This document shows positions 1 to 6,893 of a stretch of 18,913 bases of DNA, one piece after another (within the stretch, counting starts at the first letter, position 1; each line of letters begins with the position of its first letter). The notes beneath the pieces were generated by a model. It did not search any database. It worked only from the letters and a program-made list of their open reading frames with translations, and had not been told where the DNA came from. A program made the position numbers and the translations under genes. This DNA is from DAOTZU01 sp034433995. Lineage in GTDB: Bacteria; Chloroflexota; Anaerolineae; UBA1429. Location: assembly GCA_034433995.1 (NCBI GenBank), contig DAOTZU010000090.1, positions 1 through 18,913 on the forward strand, written 5' to 3'.

Positions 1-773
1 CGGATGGTCTCAAAGCCCTCGATCTGATCGTAACCCTCTTGGATGGTGTTCACCTTGATGCAGAAATAGTTGGTCTCCAGCAGGCAATCGCGGCAGAGGA
101 ACCCTCCGCGCCAAAGGGCGCCGGCCGTCCCGCCGACCGCCAGCAACGCCGCCAAGGCTGAGATGATGGCCCGCCGGGGCGTGGTATCGGTGAGGAACCA
201 CAAGGCCAGGGCGAGCAAGACGCCGGAGATGATCAGGATGATGGTCTTGGTGCCGAACCACGAGATGAGAAAGAATCCCGTGGCAAAGGTGCCCACGATG
301 CTGCCCACCGAGGACCAGGCATAGATCTTGCCCACGGTGGTGCCGCTGCGCTCCAAGTTTTTCAAACTCAGCTTGACCACGATGGGCGAGACACAGCCCA
401 AAATGGTGCTAGGGATAAAAAACTCGGCGGCGATGAAAGCCACCACCCAAAGCAGCAAGGGGATGGCCTGGGGCAGGTTAATGTTGCCCATCTTGCTGTT
501 CAGCCAGAGGACGCTCAAACTGCCCAAGGCGGCCAGGGCAAAGATCAGCCCCAAGAAGCGCGGCGAGGCGTAGCGATCGGCCAGGCGCCCGCCGATGTAA
601 TTGCCCAGGGAGATGCCGGCCAGGATCACGCCGATGACCGAGGTCCAGGTGTACAGGGAGACGCCCAACTGGGGCGCGATAAGCCGGCTGGCCACCAACT
701 CCAAGACCATGATGCAGGCGCTGCTGATAAAGACGATAACATACGGGTTCCACAGGCGTTGGCGCAGACGCAT
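1..773 (-). CDS. Fused membrane transporter/spermidine synthase-like protein, partial at its C-terminus
   Basis: The first 257 residues are visible; the gene runs off the left edge. The ATG at 773 follows a GGAGG ribosome-binding site four bases away. Residues 10-35 form a hydrophobic segment containing ACIMVLELVASR, typical of the membrane part of spermidine-synthase-like proteins. It is followed by a major-facilitator-like GISLGNYIGGRLADR loop (about 53-67) and several more hydrophobic helices to about residue 215. After that the chain becomes soluble (ETNYFCIKVN, near 232-241), which matches the entry strand of an aminopropyltransferase/methyltransferase fold. Members of this fused family are widespread and mostly uncharacterised, so polyamine synthesis is not established. 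The catalytic half lies outside the window and cannot be checked. The gene is followed at a distance by the CPBP/Lnt pair on the same strand, with a 113-base gap. Confidence 0.8.
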   Translation of the reverse strand, partial: MRLRQRLWNPYVIVFISSACIMVLELVASRLIAPQLGVSLYTWTSVIGVILAGISLGNYIGGRLADRYASPRFLGLIFALAALGSLSVLWLNSKMGNINLPQAIPLLLWVVAFIAAEFFIPSTILGCVSPIVVKLSLKNLERSGTTVGKIYAWSSVGSIVGTFATGFFLISWFGTKTIILIISGVLLALALWFLTDTTPRRAIISALAALLAVGGTAGALWRGGFLCRDCLLETNYFCIKVNTIQEGYDQIEGFETI

Positions 774-826
774 CCTTCCTCCAAAGTGATGGATGATGTG
801 AGATTTTGCAACGCAACGTCCCACGG

Positions 827-842
827 GCACTCTGTAGAGTGC
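827..842. other. Short perfect inverted repeat
   Basis: GCACTCTGTAGAGTGC is a palindrome with a 6-7 bp stem. It lies in the 113-base gap between the CPBP protease gene and the membrane/spermidine synthase gene. No T-run follows on either strand, so it is not a convincing intrinsic terminator. It could be an operator or a weak terminator of the Lnt/CPBP unit. Confidence 0.35.
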
Positions 843-886
843 GGGCGCCGGGCGCGGGGATAGGGGCGTCAGGCGGAGGGACGGGC

Positions 887-1678
887 TTAGCCCGCTTGCA
901 CCCTCTCGCGCCGGGCAAGATTGTCCTTGCCCAAAAACACGACCAGCAACCCTGCCAGCACGAGATAGACTATCGTCAACGCGGGGACGGCCACACCCGC
1001 AATGACCACCCCAAAGGTGTTATGGAGCACGTGAAAAAGCGTCACCATGAGCAGGCTGCCCTGGGCGCTATTATATAGCCAAGTGTAGATAAAGGATAGC
1101 GCCACTGTGCCGATGAACCAGCTCAGGAAGGGATAGGCGGACATCGGGTTATCCTTCCAAAAGAACAGGGGCAGATGCCACAGCCCCCACAACACGCCCA
1201 CCACCAGGGTTGCCCCCAGGGCATTGTAGCGCTTTTGCAGGCGCGGCAGGGCGAACCCGCGCCACCCCACCTCTTCCCACGTGTTGGATAATACCGACAT
1301 CACCAACGTGGCCATAGCCAGCCCCAGCACATTGCCCCGGGGCGCTGAAGGCGCCGCCAGGCCCAAGACCTGGGTGACGATCTTGCCCGCCAAAAGGAGC
1401 AGGGCAGGAGCGACGACGGCAACCAGCACCCAGGCTGCCCCAACCCGCCACTGCACCAGCGGCTTGAACAAGCGGTTGACGCCCGCCTTGCCCTCGTTGG
1501 CCGCCGTCACCAGGATGGCCGCCAAGGCCGGGCCGATGGCCGGCAGCAGGAGCAATACCTGGAACAGCGGGTGCTGCAACGGCGCCACGCCCCGCGAGCC
1601 CGCCACCATCGGCAGCCAGCCCAGCCACGAGATGGCAAAGGCCAAAAGATAGAACCAGAGAACGGGATGCTTCTTCAT
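887..1678 (-). CDS. CPBP family intramembrane metalloprotease
   Basis: A 263-residue multi-pass membrane protein with the full CPBP (CAAX prenyl protease 2/bacteriocin-processing) signature. EE at 135-136 with R140 forms motif 1 (EEVGWRG), H168 lies in WGLWHLP, and H216 with N220 form motif 3 (HVLHN). These glutamates and histidines are the expected metal-binding and catalytic residues, so the protein should be active. About seven hydrophobic helices can be seen. The ATG at 1678 overlaps the stop of the upstream Lnt-like gene in an ATGA arrangement, and AGGAGG lies seven bases upstream, so the two are almost certainly translationally coupled. Bacterial members cleave peptides in the membrane and serve in bacteriocin immunity or membrane-protein maturation; the substrate here is unknown. 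Pairing with a lipoprotein-modifying enzyme suggests a role at the membrane surface, but this is only inference. Confidence 0.9.
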   Translation of the reverse strand: MKKHPVLWFYLLAFAISWLGWLPMVAGSRGVAPLQHPLFQVLLLLPAIGPALAAILVTAANEGKAGVNRLFKPLVQWRVGAAWVLVAVVAPALLLLAGKIVTQVLGLAAPSAPRGNVLGLAMATLVMSVLSNTWEEVGWRGFALPRLQKRYNALGATLVVGVLWGLWHLPLFFWKDNPMSAYPFLSWFIGTVALSFIYTWLYNSAQGSLLMVTLFHVLHNTFGVVIAGVAVPALTIVYLVLAGLLVVFLGKDNLARRERVQAG

Positions 1679-3180
1679 CGGCTATCCTCCTGGGGCGCGC
1701 GAACCAACGATGGTTTGCGTTTTGCTCTGGCCTTTGTGATGGGGTCGTAGACCATGAAAAAGGCCATCCCGGCCAGGGCAAGCCAGCCGGTCCAATCGCC
1801 CAGACGGACGGCCGGCGCATCGCCGGTGCCCAAAGGCACATCCGCGATGACCACCTGGCCGGTTTTATCGCCGCCAGGGGTGATGGCGGCGGCGAGGATG
1901 CGCCCGTAGGGATCAACGATGACCGAATCGTTGCCGCTGTTATCGGCTTTGACCATGCTGACGCGGTTCTCGATGGCCCGCAAGACCAGGTGGGTATAGT
2001 GCTTGGTGGCGATGGAGGGCCAATCATGGGAGGGGACGAGGAGCAAACGCGCGCCGTTGCGGGTCATCTTGCGGGCCGTGTCGGTAAAGTCCAGGTCGTA
2101 GCAGATGATGGTGCCGATGGGGCCCAGCGGCGTAGTGTACACCGGATAGGTGCCGCGGGTGGGGCTGGTCTCTCCGGCAAAGGTGACCGGATGGTCTTTG
2201 CCATAGACGCCCAGGAATTGCCCCTGAGGGGAGAGCACCGTGGTCTCGTTGCGCCAGATGCGTTCGTTCACCTTGACGCCATAACCCAGGACCAGGTAGG
2301 CGTCGGTCTCGGCGGCCAGGCGGCGAAACGCGGCGGTATCGGTTACCTGCGGGTCGCCCTGGATGGCCATCTCCGGCCAGACGATAATCTGCGCGCCCTC
2401 CTGCGCGGCCCGCCGGGTGAGCGTGGTGAATGTGTCCACCCCGCTCCAGGGCACGCCCGCGTCATAGTGCAGCGCGGCGGCGCGCACCGTCGGGGTGGTG
2501 GGGGCGCGGAAGAGGGCCAGGCTGAGGCCGGTCCACGCCACCAGCGCGGCCAGCACCCCCAGGGCCCAGGAACGCACCGCGCGGCCGTCCAAAGGCGGCA
2601 CGTCGGCATCCAGCTTCCAGCGCCGGTCAAAGAGATACAACGCGCCCAGCCCCACCCCATAGTTGACGAACATGATGAGCAGCCCCAGGCCAAAGATACT
2701 AAAGATGCTCACCGGCTGGATCAGCCAGGGCTGGGCGTACAGCGTGTTGGCGACAAAGGCCCAGGTACCCATGATGGGGACGAAACTGCGCACCATCTCG
2801 ATACCTACCCAATTAAACGCGCCGTACCAGACGAACCAGCGGTAGCCGGTGCGCTCATGGAAGGCGCGCACGCTGCTATCGGTGAACAATACGATCCCGC
2901 CGATGATGAGGGGCAGCCAGGTCATATAGAGGCCACTGCCGGCAAAGATGGGGGCCAGATACCCTCCCAGCCAGCCGCCGATGGTGATGGCGGAGGCCAG
3001 GCTGGATAATTTCCGCGGCATGACGCGGAATTGGGCCACCACCAGGGGCACGCATGCCACCCAGATCAGCGGCCAGAGGCCGTAGGGCGGGAAGGCGAGG
3101 GTCAGCAGGATGGCGCTGAGACCCGCGAGGAGGATCCCGCCACCGATGCGGAGCCACAGAGTCTTGGCCGATGGGGACAT
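1675..3180 (-). CDS. lnt: Apolipoprotein N-acyltransferase-like membrane nitrilase
   Basis: 501 residues. The N-terminal half (about 11-225) has some six or seven membrane helices and includes the Lnt-like LAFPPYG turn near 28-34. From about 230 a carbon-nitrogen hydrolase domain follows with the complete triad: E270 (WPEMAI), K328 (YGKDHP) and C360 (IICYDLDF). Order and spacing match Lnt, which transfers an acyl chain from phospholipid to the N-terminal cysteine of lipoproteins. A last hydrophobic helix (about 465-482) and a basic tail follow. The ATG at 3180 is preceded by AGGAGG with a five-base spacer. The stop overlaps the start of the CPBP protease gene. The GH39-like lipoprotein nearby is a possible substrate. 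Lnt-like proteins in lineages without an outer membrane are less well understood, so another amide- or acyl-transfer role remains possible. Confidence 0.82.
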   Translation of the reverse strand: MSPSAKTLWLRIGGGILLAGLSAILLTLAFPPYGLWPLIWVACVPLVVAQFRVMPRKLSSLASAITIGGWLGGYLAPIFAGSGLYMTWLPLIIGGIVLFTDSSVRAFHERTGYRWFVWYGAFNWVGIEMVRSFVPIMGTWAFVANTLYAQPWLIQPVSIFSIFGLGLLIMFVNYGVGLGALYLFDRRWKLDADVPPLDGRAVRSWALGVLAALVAWTGLSLALFRAPTTPTVRAAALHYDAGVPWSGVDTFTTLTRRAAQEGAQIIVWPEMAIQGDPQVTDTAAFRRLAAETDAYLVLGYGVKVNERIWRNETTVLSPQGQFLGVYGKDHPVTFAGETSPTRGTYPVYTTPLGPIGTIICYDLDFTDTARKMTRNGARLLLVPSHDWPSIATKHYTHLVLRAIENRVSMVKADNSGNDSVIVDPYGRILAAAITPGGDKTGQVVIADVPLGTGDAPAVRLGDWTGWLALAGMAFFMVYDPITKARAKRKPSLVRAPQEDSR

Positions 3181-3250
3181 TTGAACCTCCTAAGCAAAGG
3201 AAACGTGACGGAAACCACCAACGACAAAGAGGCGGTCCGGCGTTGCCACC

Positions 3251-3277
3251 CCACCTGCCGCGCCGCGCGGCGGGTGG
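3251..3277 (-). terminator. GC-rich hairpin downstream of the glutamine amidotransferase gene
   Basis: CCACC and GGTGG arms flank a self-complementary GC core (GCCGC/GCGGC). The hairpin begins about ten bases after the amidotransferase stop on the minus strand. No U-run follows, so it is at best a weak or factor-assisted terminator. Confidence 0.35.
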
Positions 3278-3286
3278 AGGCCAGGC

Positions 3287-4048
3287 TCAGCCGCCATAAA
3301 TGCACTGACCCTCCTTGAAAACATACAGGGAACCCGGCGCAAGCTCCTGCCAGTTTTCATCCGTCAAAGGACGCGTTGCGATCACAAAACCCCTCTGCGC
3401 CGGGCTCTTTTCCTCGGCCAGATCAACCTCCCAGTCCTCATCCCGCAGAGCTACTGAGGGAAACGGCGCCACCCGCTCGGCCACGCAAAGCCCGTTATAG
3501 CCACCCTGGTCGCGATAACAATAAAGATGAACTCCTTCCGAAAAAAGCACATTCATGCTGCCCCCGCGATTGAATGCGCGCAGAATGGCCTCAATCCTCG
3601 CAAAATCTGTAAATTTGATCCCCTCTTCGGATAACTCGGTCAGGAGCGCGCAAAAGGCATACTCGGAATCCGTCTCGCCTATGGGGCGAAACTTGAGCCC
3701 AAATGGGAGCAGCTGCCGGCTCAAAGTGCCGTTGTGGGCAAACACCACCTCGCGGCGCCGAAAGCTCCGCGAGAAGGGGTGGGTGTTCTGCAGCAAAACC
3801 CCACCACAACTGGCATAGCGCACATGACCGATGAAAATCTTGCTCACAAAAAGCTCATAGTCGCGGAGAAAAGTCGCCAACCTGCTATGTGGAGCCTGAA
3901 TCGGCTCCTTGAAAACCTGACAAGCGGGGCCGTCGAACCTGGCTATGCCCCACCCGTGAGGATTCCGCCTGCCCCGCCGAGCAAAGCCCCTAAAAGAGAG
4001 GGAACACCGCACAGGCAGGTTGAAACAGAGACCCAACAGCTCACACAT
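3287..4048 (-). CDS. Class II glutamine amidotransferase, YafJ-type
   Basis: 253 residues starting MCELLGL. After removal of Met1, Cys2 becomes the N-terminal nucleophile that hydrolyses glutamine, as in all class II (Ntn) amidotransferases. Further family landmarks are NPHGWGIARF (29-38), HVRYASCG (75-82), NTHPFSR and FAHNGTLS, which bind glutamine and form the oxyanion hole. Length and opening sequence fit the stand-alone GATase_4/YafJ group. This group carries only the glutaminase domain, and its ammonia acceptor is generally unknown. The ATG at 4048 is fixed by the need for Cys at position 2. AGGAGG lies about 12 bases upstream, which is rather far. No partner synthetase is adjacent. The related EgtC enzyme of ergothioneine biosynthesis is an alternative, but no other egt gene is visible here. 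Confidence 0.9.
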   Translation of the reverse strand: MCELLGLCFNLPVRCSLSFRGFARRGRRNPHGWGIARFDGPACQVFKEPIQAPHSRLATFLRDYELFVSKIFIGHVRYASCGGVLLQNTHPFSRSFRRREVVFAHNGTLSRQLLPFGLKFRPIGETDSEYAFCALLTELSEEGIKFTDFARIEAILRAFNRGGSMNVLFSEGVHLYCYRDQGGYNGLCVAERVAPFPSVALRDEDWEVDLAEEKSPAQRGFVIATRPLTDENWQELAPGSLYVFKEGQCIYGG

Positions 4049-4186
4049 ACGCTCTCGCTTCCTCCTGGGTATGATGTTATGCCGCCGCGCCCACAGCGCG
4101 GGGAGGCCAAGCAGCCAGGTGGGCGCGCGTTGGCCGGGGCATGGTGGCGGCCAAGCCCTCGCCCCCTCCCCCCGTGGCCACCGGCG

Positions 4187-5629
4187 CTATCTTGCCGCGA
4201 TGATCAACTGCACCGTTTCAGCGCCGATCTCCAGCCCCTCCCCGTTCACGGGCAGAGGTTGCACCGCATCGCCCCCATCGCCTACCTGGAACAGGGTGAG
4301 GCGGCGGCCTTCCATCCCGTGCACCACATAGCGGATAGACGCCTGGGTCGGGTTGGCAATGAGCAGAGCGATCTCACCGGCGTCGTTTTGGCCGGCCAGC
4401 AGCCACAGGCCCTTCTCCGGGGCGGAAGAGGCTTGCAACCGTTGCGGGTGCGCCGCCAGTTGCGCCCAGAGGGAAAAGGCCAGGGCGATCCGCTTGGGGG
4501 CGCCGTTGGCATAAAAGATGCCGTAGAAGGTCGGCGCGTTCATATCCGGATCGGGGCCACGGTATAAGGTTGCCACCGCAACGCCATGATCCTGCATGGC
4601 AATCCAGGCCGCCGTCAAGATGGCAGCCCCTCTGCCGCCCGTGCGCAGCGCCACGGCCTCTGGGCTCGTGTCTCCCACCTGCCTGATCTCGGTATTCCAT
4701 TCGGTGACGTGCATGGCCGTGGCCTGAAAACCCACGGCATCCAGTTCCCCGCGATAGAACCGGGCGGCATTGACCCACTCCCGAGGATCGTTGGCATAGA
4801 GATGCCAGGAAAAGAAATCCAGCGGGGCATTGTGCTGTTTCGCGTACAGCAGAAAACTGTGCACCCATGCCTTACCCTGCGGGGTAAGAAACCCCGTTTG
4901 CGTCACACCGGGGCCACCCACCTGCAAATCCGGGAAGGCTTGCTTGAGCGCACGGGCGGTTTCCACATACAACTGGAAGTACTCTTGGGGACTATGGGGT
5001 TTGGGCCAGAATTGTTGGTTATCGGGTTCGTTCCAAACCTCTACATACCGGAAGGGCGTGGTGAAACCGTTCCATTGCCCCTGGCGGTAATGACGGACGA
5101 CCTCCACCGCGGCCCGCACCCAATTCGCCCGTTCCTGCGCGTTGGCCGGCGGCCGCGCGTCGTTCCACGAATCACCGAGGCGCAAATAGGGCTCAAAACC
5201 CCCGCCCACAATCGCCCGCCATATGGCGTCGCTGGTCCGAAAATCATACGCCTGCGGATTGGCCGGATCGCGCGTGCGGTCGCGATACATCACGGACATA
5301 TCCAGCGCGCCATAAAAATCGTGGGTGCGAACCAGCATGACGCCGATTTGGCGATAGGCTTGGGTCAGGTCGGCATTGTTGGCATCCCTCCCGGCGGGCA
5401 CCGGGCCGATGTTCACGCCGAGGAGGGGGCGGACCGTCTGCCCCAGCACCCCGCCGAGGGTGATGACGGCATCGGGAGGCCGAGGCGAGGCTGTAGCCGT
5501 GGGGCGAACGACCGGCGCGGTGGCCGTGGGAGGGGGCGGGGTTGGCGTGGGCAAAGCAGGGGAGACGACGGCCGGTTCGCAAGAGACCAGGGCCAGGAAG
5601 AGAAGAGCTAACCCAAGGACTTGGCGCAT
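4187..5629 (-). CDS. Secreted lipoprotein glycoside hydrolase, GH39-like (clan GH-A)
   Basis: 480 residues. A short hydrophobic leader ends in LALVSC, a lipobox with Cys17 as the expected lipidation site. A Pro/Thr-rich linker (about 24-52) then leads to a TIM-barrel domain. The acid/base candidate is E201 in VEVWNEPD and the nucleophile candidate is E310 in VTEWNTE. The NEP motif on strand 4 and a TEW-type glutamate on strand 7 are diagnostic of clan GH-A, and the overall layout resembles GH39 (beta-xylosidase/iduronidase-like) proteins. A C-terminal beta-rich region (about 400-480) looks like the usual accessory domain. It should act outside the cell, anchored to the membrane, on plant or microbial polysaccharide; the substrate cannot be read from sequence. 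The ATG at 5629 has a GGGGG box upstream. The lipobox suggests processing by lipoprotein signal peptidase and possibly the nearby Lnt-like enzyme. Confidence 0.85.
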   Translation of the reverse strand: MRQVLGLALLFLALVSCEPAVVSPALPTPTPPPPTATAPVVRPTATASPRPPDAVITLGGVLGQTVRPLLGVNIGPVPAGRDANNADLTQAYRQIGVMLVRTHDFYGALDMSVMYRDRTRDPANPQAYDFRTSDAIWRAIVGGGFEPYLRLGDSWNDARPPANAQERANWVRAAVEVVRHYRQGQWNGFTTPFRYVEVWNEPDNQQFWPKPHSPQEYFQLYVETARALKQAFPDLQVGGPGVTQTGFLTPQGKAWVHSFLLYAKQHNAPLDFFSWHLYANDPREWVNAARFYRGELDAVGFQATAMHVTEWNTEIRQVGDTSPEAVALRTGGRGAAILTAAWIAMQDHGVAVATLYRGPDPDMNAPTFYGIFYANGAPKRIALAFSLWAQLAAHPQRLQASSAPEKGLWLLAGQNDAGEIALLIANPTQASIRYVVHGMEGRRLTLFQVGDGGDAVQPLPVNGEGLEIGAETVQLIIAAR

Positions 5630-5671
5630 ACTGTTTCCCCCGGTAAGTTGTCATCGCCGCGCGGCAGCATC

Positions 5672-5960
5672 TCACCGCGGCGCTTGAGGTGGCGTTGATT
5701 GTTGGCCGGGTTTTCCTTCCGCAAAAGGGGAAAGCGCGGCCCTCAATGTTTGCAGCCGTCGCCATATCGCCGTGATGTGACCGGATCGTACCATCGCCGG
5801 TACATGGCCCTCCCAAAACCGATCCATCCTCACATGGAAATTGCCCCAATGGAGCCTCCACCCTGGACGGGACAAAATCCTCCCGCTCAAAGAGCGGGAG
5901 AAAGGCGAGCACAGCATCCATCTGCCCCGGAGACGGGGTGTAGTGAGCATCGTCGAGCAT
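5672..5960 (-). pseudogene. Frameshifted remnant of a small cytosolic protein (tentatively DUF6508-like)
   Basis: A plausible gene start (ATG at 5960 after AGGAAG with a suitable spacer) opens a frame reading MDAVLAFLPLFEREDFVPSR and then GQFP. Immediately after, near 5840, the protein-like signal moves to the next frame (HVRMDRFWEGHVPAMVRSGH, then ITAIWRRLQ) and ends at a stop at 5672. A one-base insertion or two-base deletion would explain this. The first part resembles the FLP-x-FE-x-x-x-F opening of DUF6508 proteins, which usually continue with a segment ending in FDWPxWQ; the IWRRLQ segment could be a decayed version. I am not certain of the family. The uninterrupted original frame runs on, overlapping the GH39 gene, but without protein-like composition. 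With its flanks this fills the 510-base stretch 5630-6139, which holds no intact gene I can support. Confidence 0.4.
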
Positions 5961-6139
5961 ACTACTTCCTGGCTAGAGAACAACGGCACCGTACGCCGGC
6001 CACGGCCCACCCGCCGTTGGCAGACCTCGTGGTTTGAAGCGCCGGGGCAGGCGCCGCTGCCCACAGTGTTAGCTTACCCCCTCTTTTGCCTTGCACGGTT
6101 CGTCTGTGTCGCAACACGCGCGCCGTTTGGCCCAGGTCC
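5961..6139. other. Intergenic stretch with short GC hairpins only
   Basis: Between the BNR protein stop and the remnant start I see only a pair of mutually exclusive short GC-rich stems around 6039-6063 (GCGCC/GGCGC and GGGCAG/CTGCCC). Neither has a T-run. No promoter or RNA gene was recognised. Confidence 0.4.
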
Positions 6140-6661
6140 TCACCAACTGCGCAGGACGAGAGGCAAATAAACAGTCCCCACCCTTTGCTGAATGGAAAAT
6201 ACGCCACCGCCCGTTGTTCCGGCGTAGAGGGTGGTCGAGGACTGCGGGTCGATCACCAAAGTATTAACATTCATAATGGCCAGGCCGGTGTTGAGAGCGC
6301 GCCAGCTCACGCCGCCATCCGTGCTCTTGAAGACACCGCCGCCTTGTGTCCCGGCATAGAGTGTGCTCGGGTTATTTGGGTCTATCGCCAGGGCACTAAT
6401 ATAGGTACGGGTCAAGCCGGTGTTGACCGCGCTCCAGTGTGCCCCACCGTCCGTGCTCTTGAACACGCCTTGTTCCTCTGTCCCAGCGTAGATGGTGGCC
6501 GGATCTTGCGGGTCGATCGTAAGGGCCAAAATGTGTCCGCCTTCCGGGCCAAGGCTGGTCCAAACGTTGATGCCGGCCGAGACCGGAATGGCCTGGCCCA
6601 TCATCAGCAAGACCAGCAAGCCAATCAACAGAACCTTTCCGAAAGTGGTGGTGCGATGCAT
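6140..6661 (-). CDS. Small secreted BNR/sortilin-repeat protein with a C-terminal YLPLVLR motif
   Basis: 173 residues from the ATG at 6661, chosen over an upstream in-frame start at 6712 because AGGAG lies seven bases before it and the signal peptide begins there. Residues 1-29 form a signal peptide (hydrophobic GKVLLIGLLVLLMMG core, cleavage expected after VSA). Three tandem repeats of about 44 residues follow. Each carries an IDP-x-x-P/S-x-T-(I/L)YAGT strand and a GVFKSTDGG-x-(H/S)W Asp-box turn; the third is shortened and lacks the Asp box. Such repeats form beta-propeller blades, but a closed propeller needs more than three, so the protein must oligomerise or be a truncated relative of longer proteins. 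The chain ends VYLPLVLRSW, a tail I associate with secreted Chloroflexota proteins. Function is unknown; a surface or extracellular location is likely. Confidence 0.8.
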   Translation of the reverse strand: MHRTTTFGKVLLIGLLVLLMMGQAIPVSAGINVWTSLGPEGGHILALTIDPQDPATIYAGTEEQGVFKSTDGGAHWSAVNTGLTRTYISALAIDPNNPSTLYAGTQGGGVFKSTDGGVSWRALNTGLAIMNVNTLVIDPQSSTTLYAGTTGGGVFSIQQRVGTVYLPLVLRSW

Positions 6662-6822
6662 AGTCAAACTCCTGTTCGTGAGATAAGCTCCTTGATCGGA
6701 GCGGCTAACCATTGGTTATATGGAATCCACTTTCGATAACTCCAAGAGGGGCTACACCGAAACAGTATCATCTCTCCCCGGCAGCCGCCTCCTACGAAAT
6801 CTTGGCCAATCAAGCCCGCTCC

Positions 6823-6828
6823 ATTATA
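6823..6828 (-). promoter_or_regulatory. Candidate -10 element for the BNR protein gene
   Basis: TATAAT is present on the minus strand in the context TGCGCTATAAT, very like the promoters upstream of EF-G and thyX. No good -35 is visible at 16-18 bases. It lies about 160 bases before the BNR start, in the gap after the AlbA_2 gene. Confidence 0.45.
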
Positions 6829-6893
6829 GCGCACACCAAGCCTCTGCAGTATAGCCCTGTGCAGCGCAGCGCGCCAAGCCCTCGCGGCCGGCA

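Noticed and set aside
4143..4182. Terminator of the GH39-like gene
   Set aside because: GGTGGC and GCCACC arms are only 6 bp, the loop is long and C-rich, and no T-run follows.
4586..5611. A 341-codon open frame on the plus strand opposite the GH39-like gene
   Set aside because: There is no motif or start signal; the opposite strand carries signal peptide, lipobox and catalytic glutamates.
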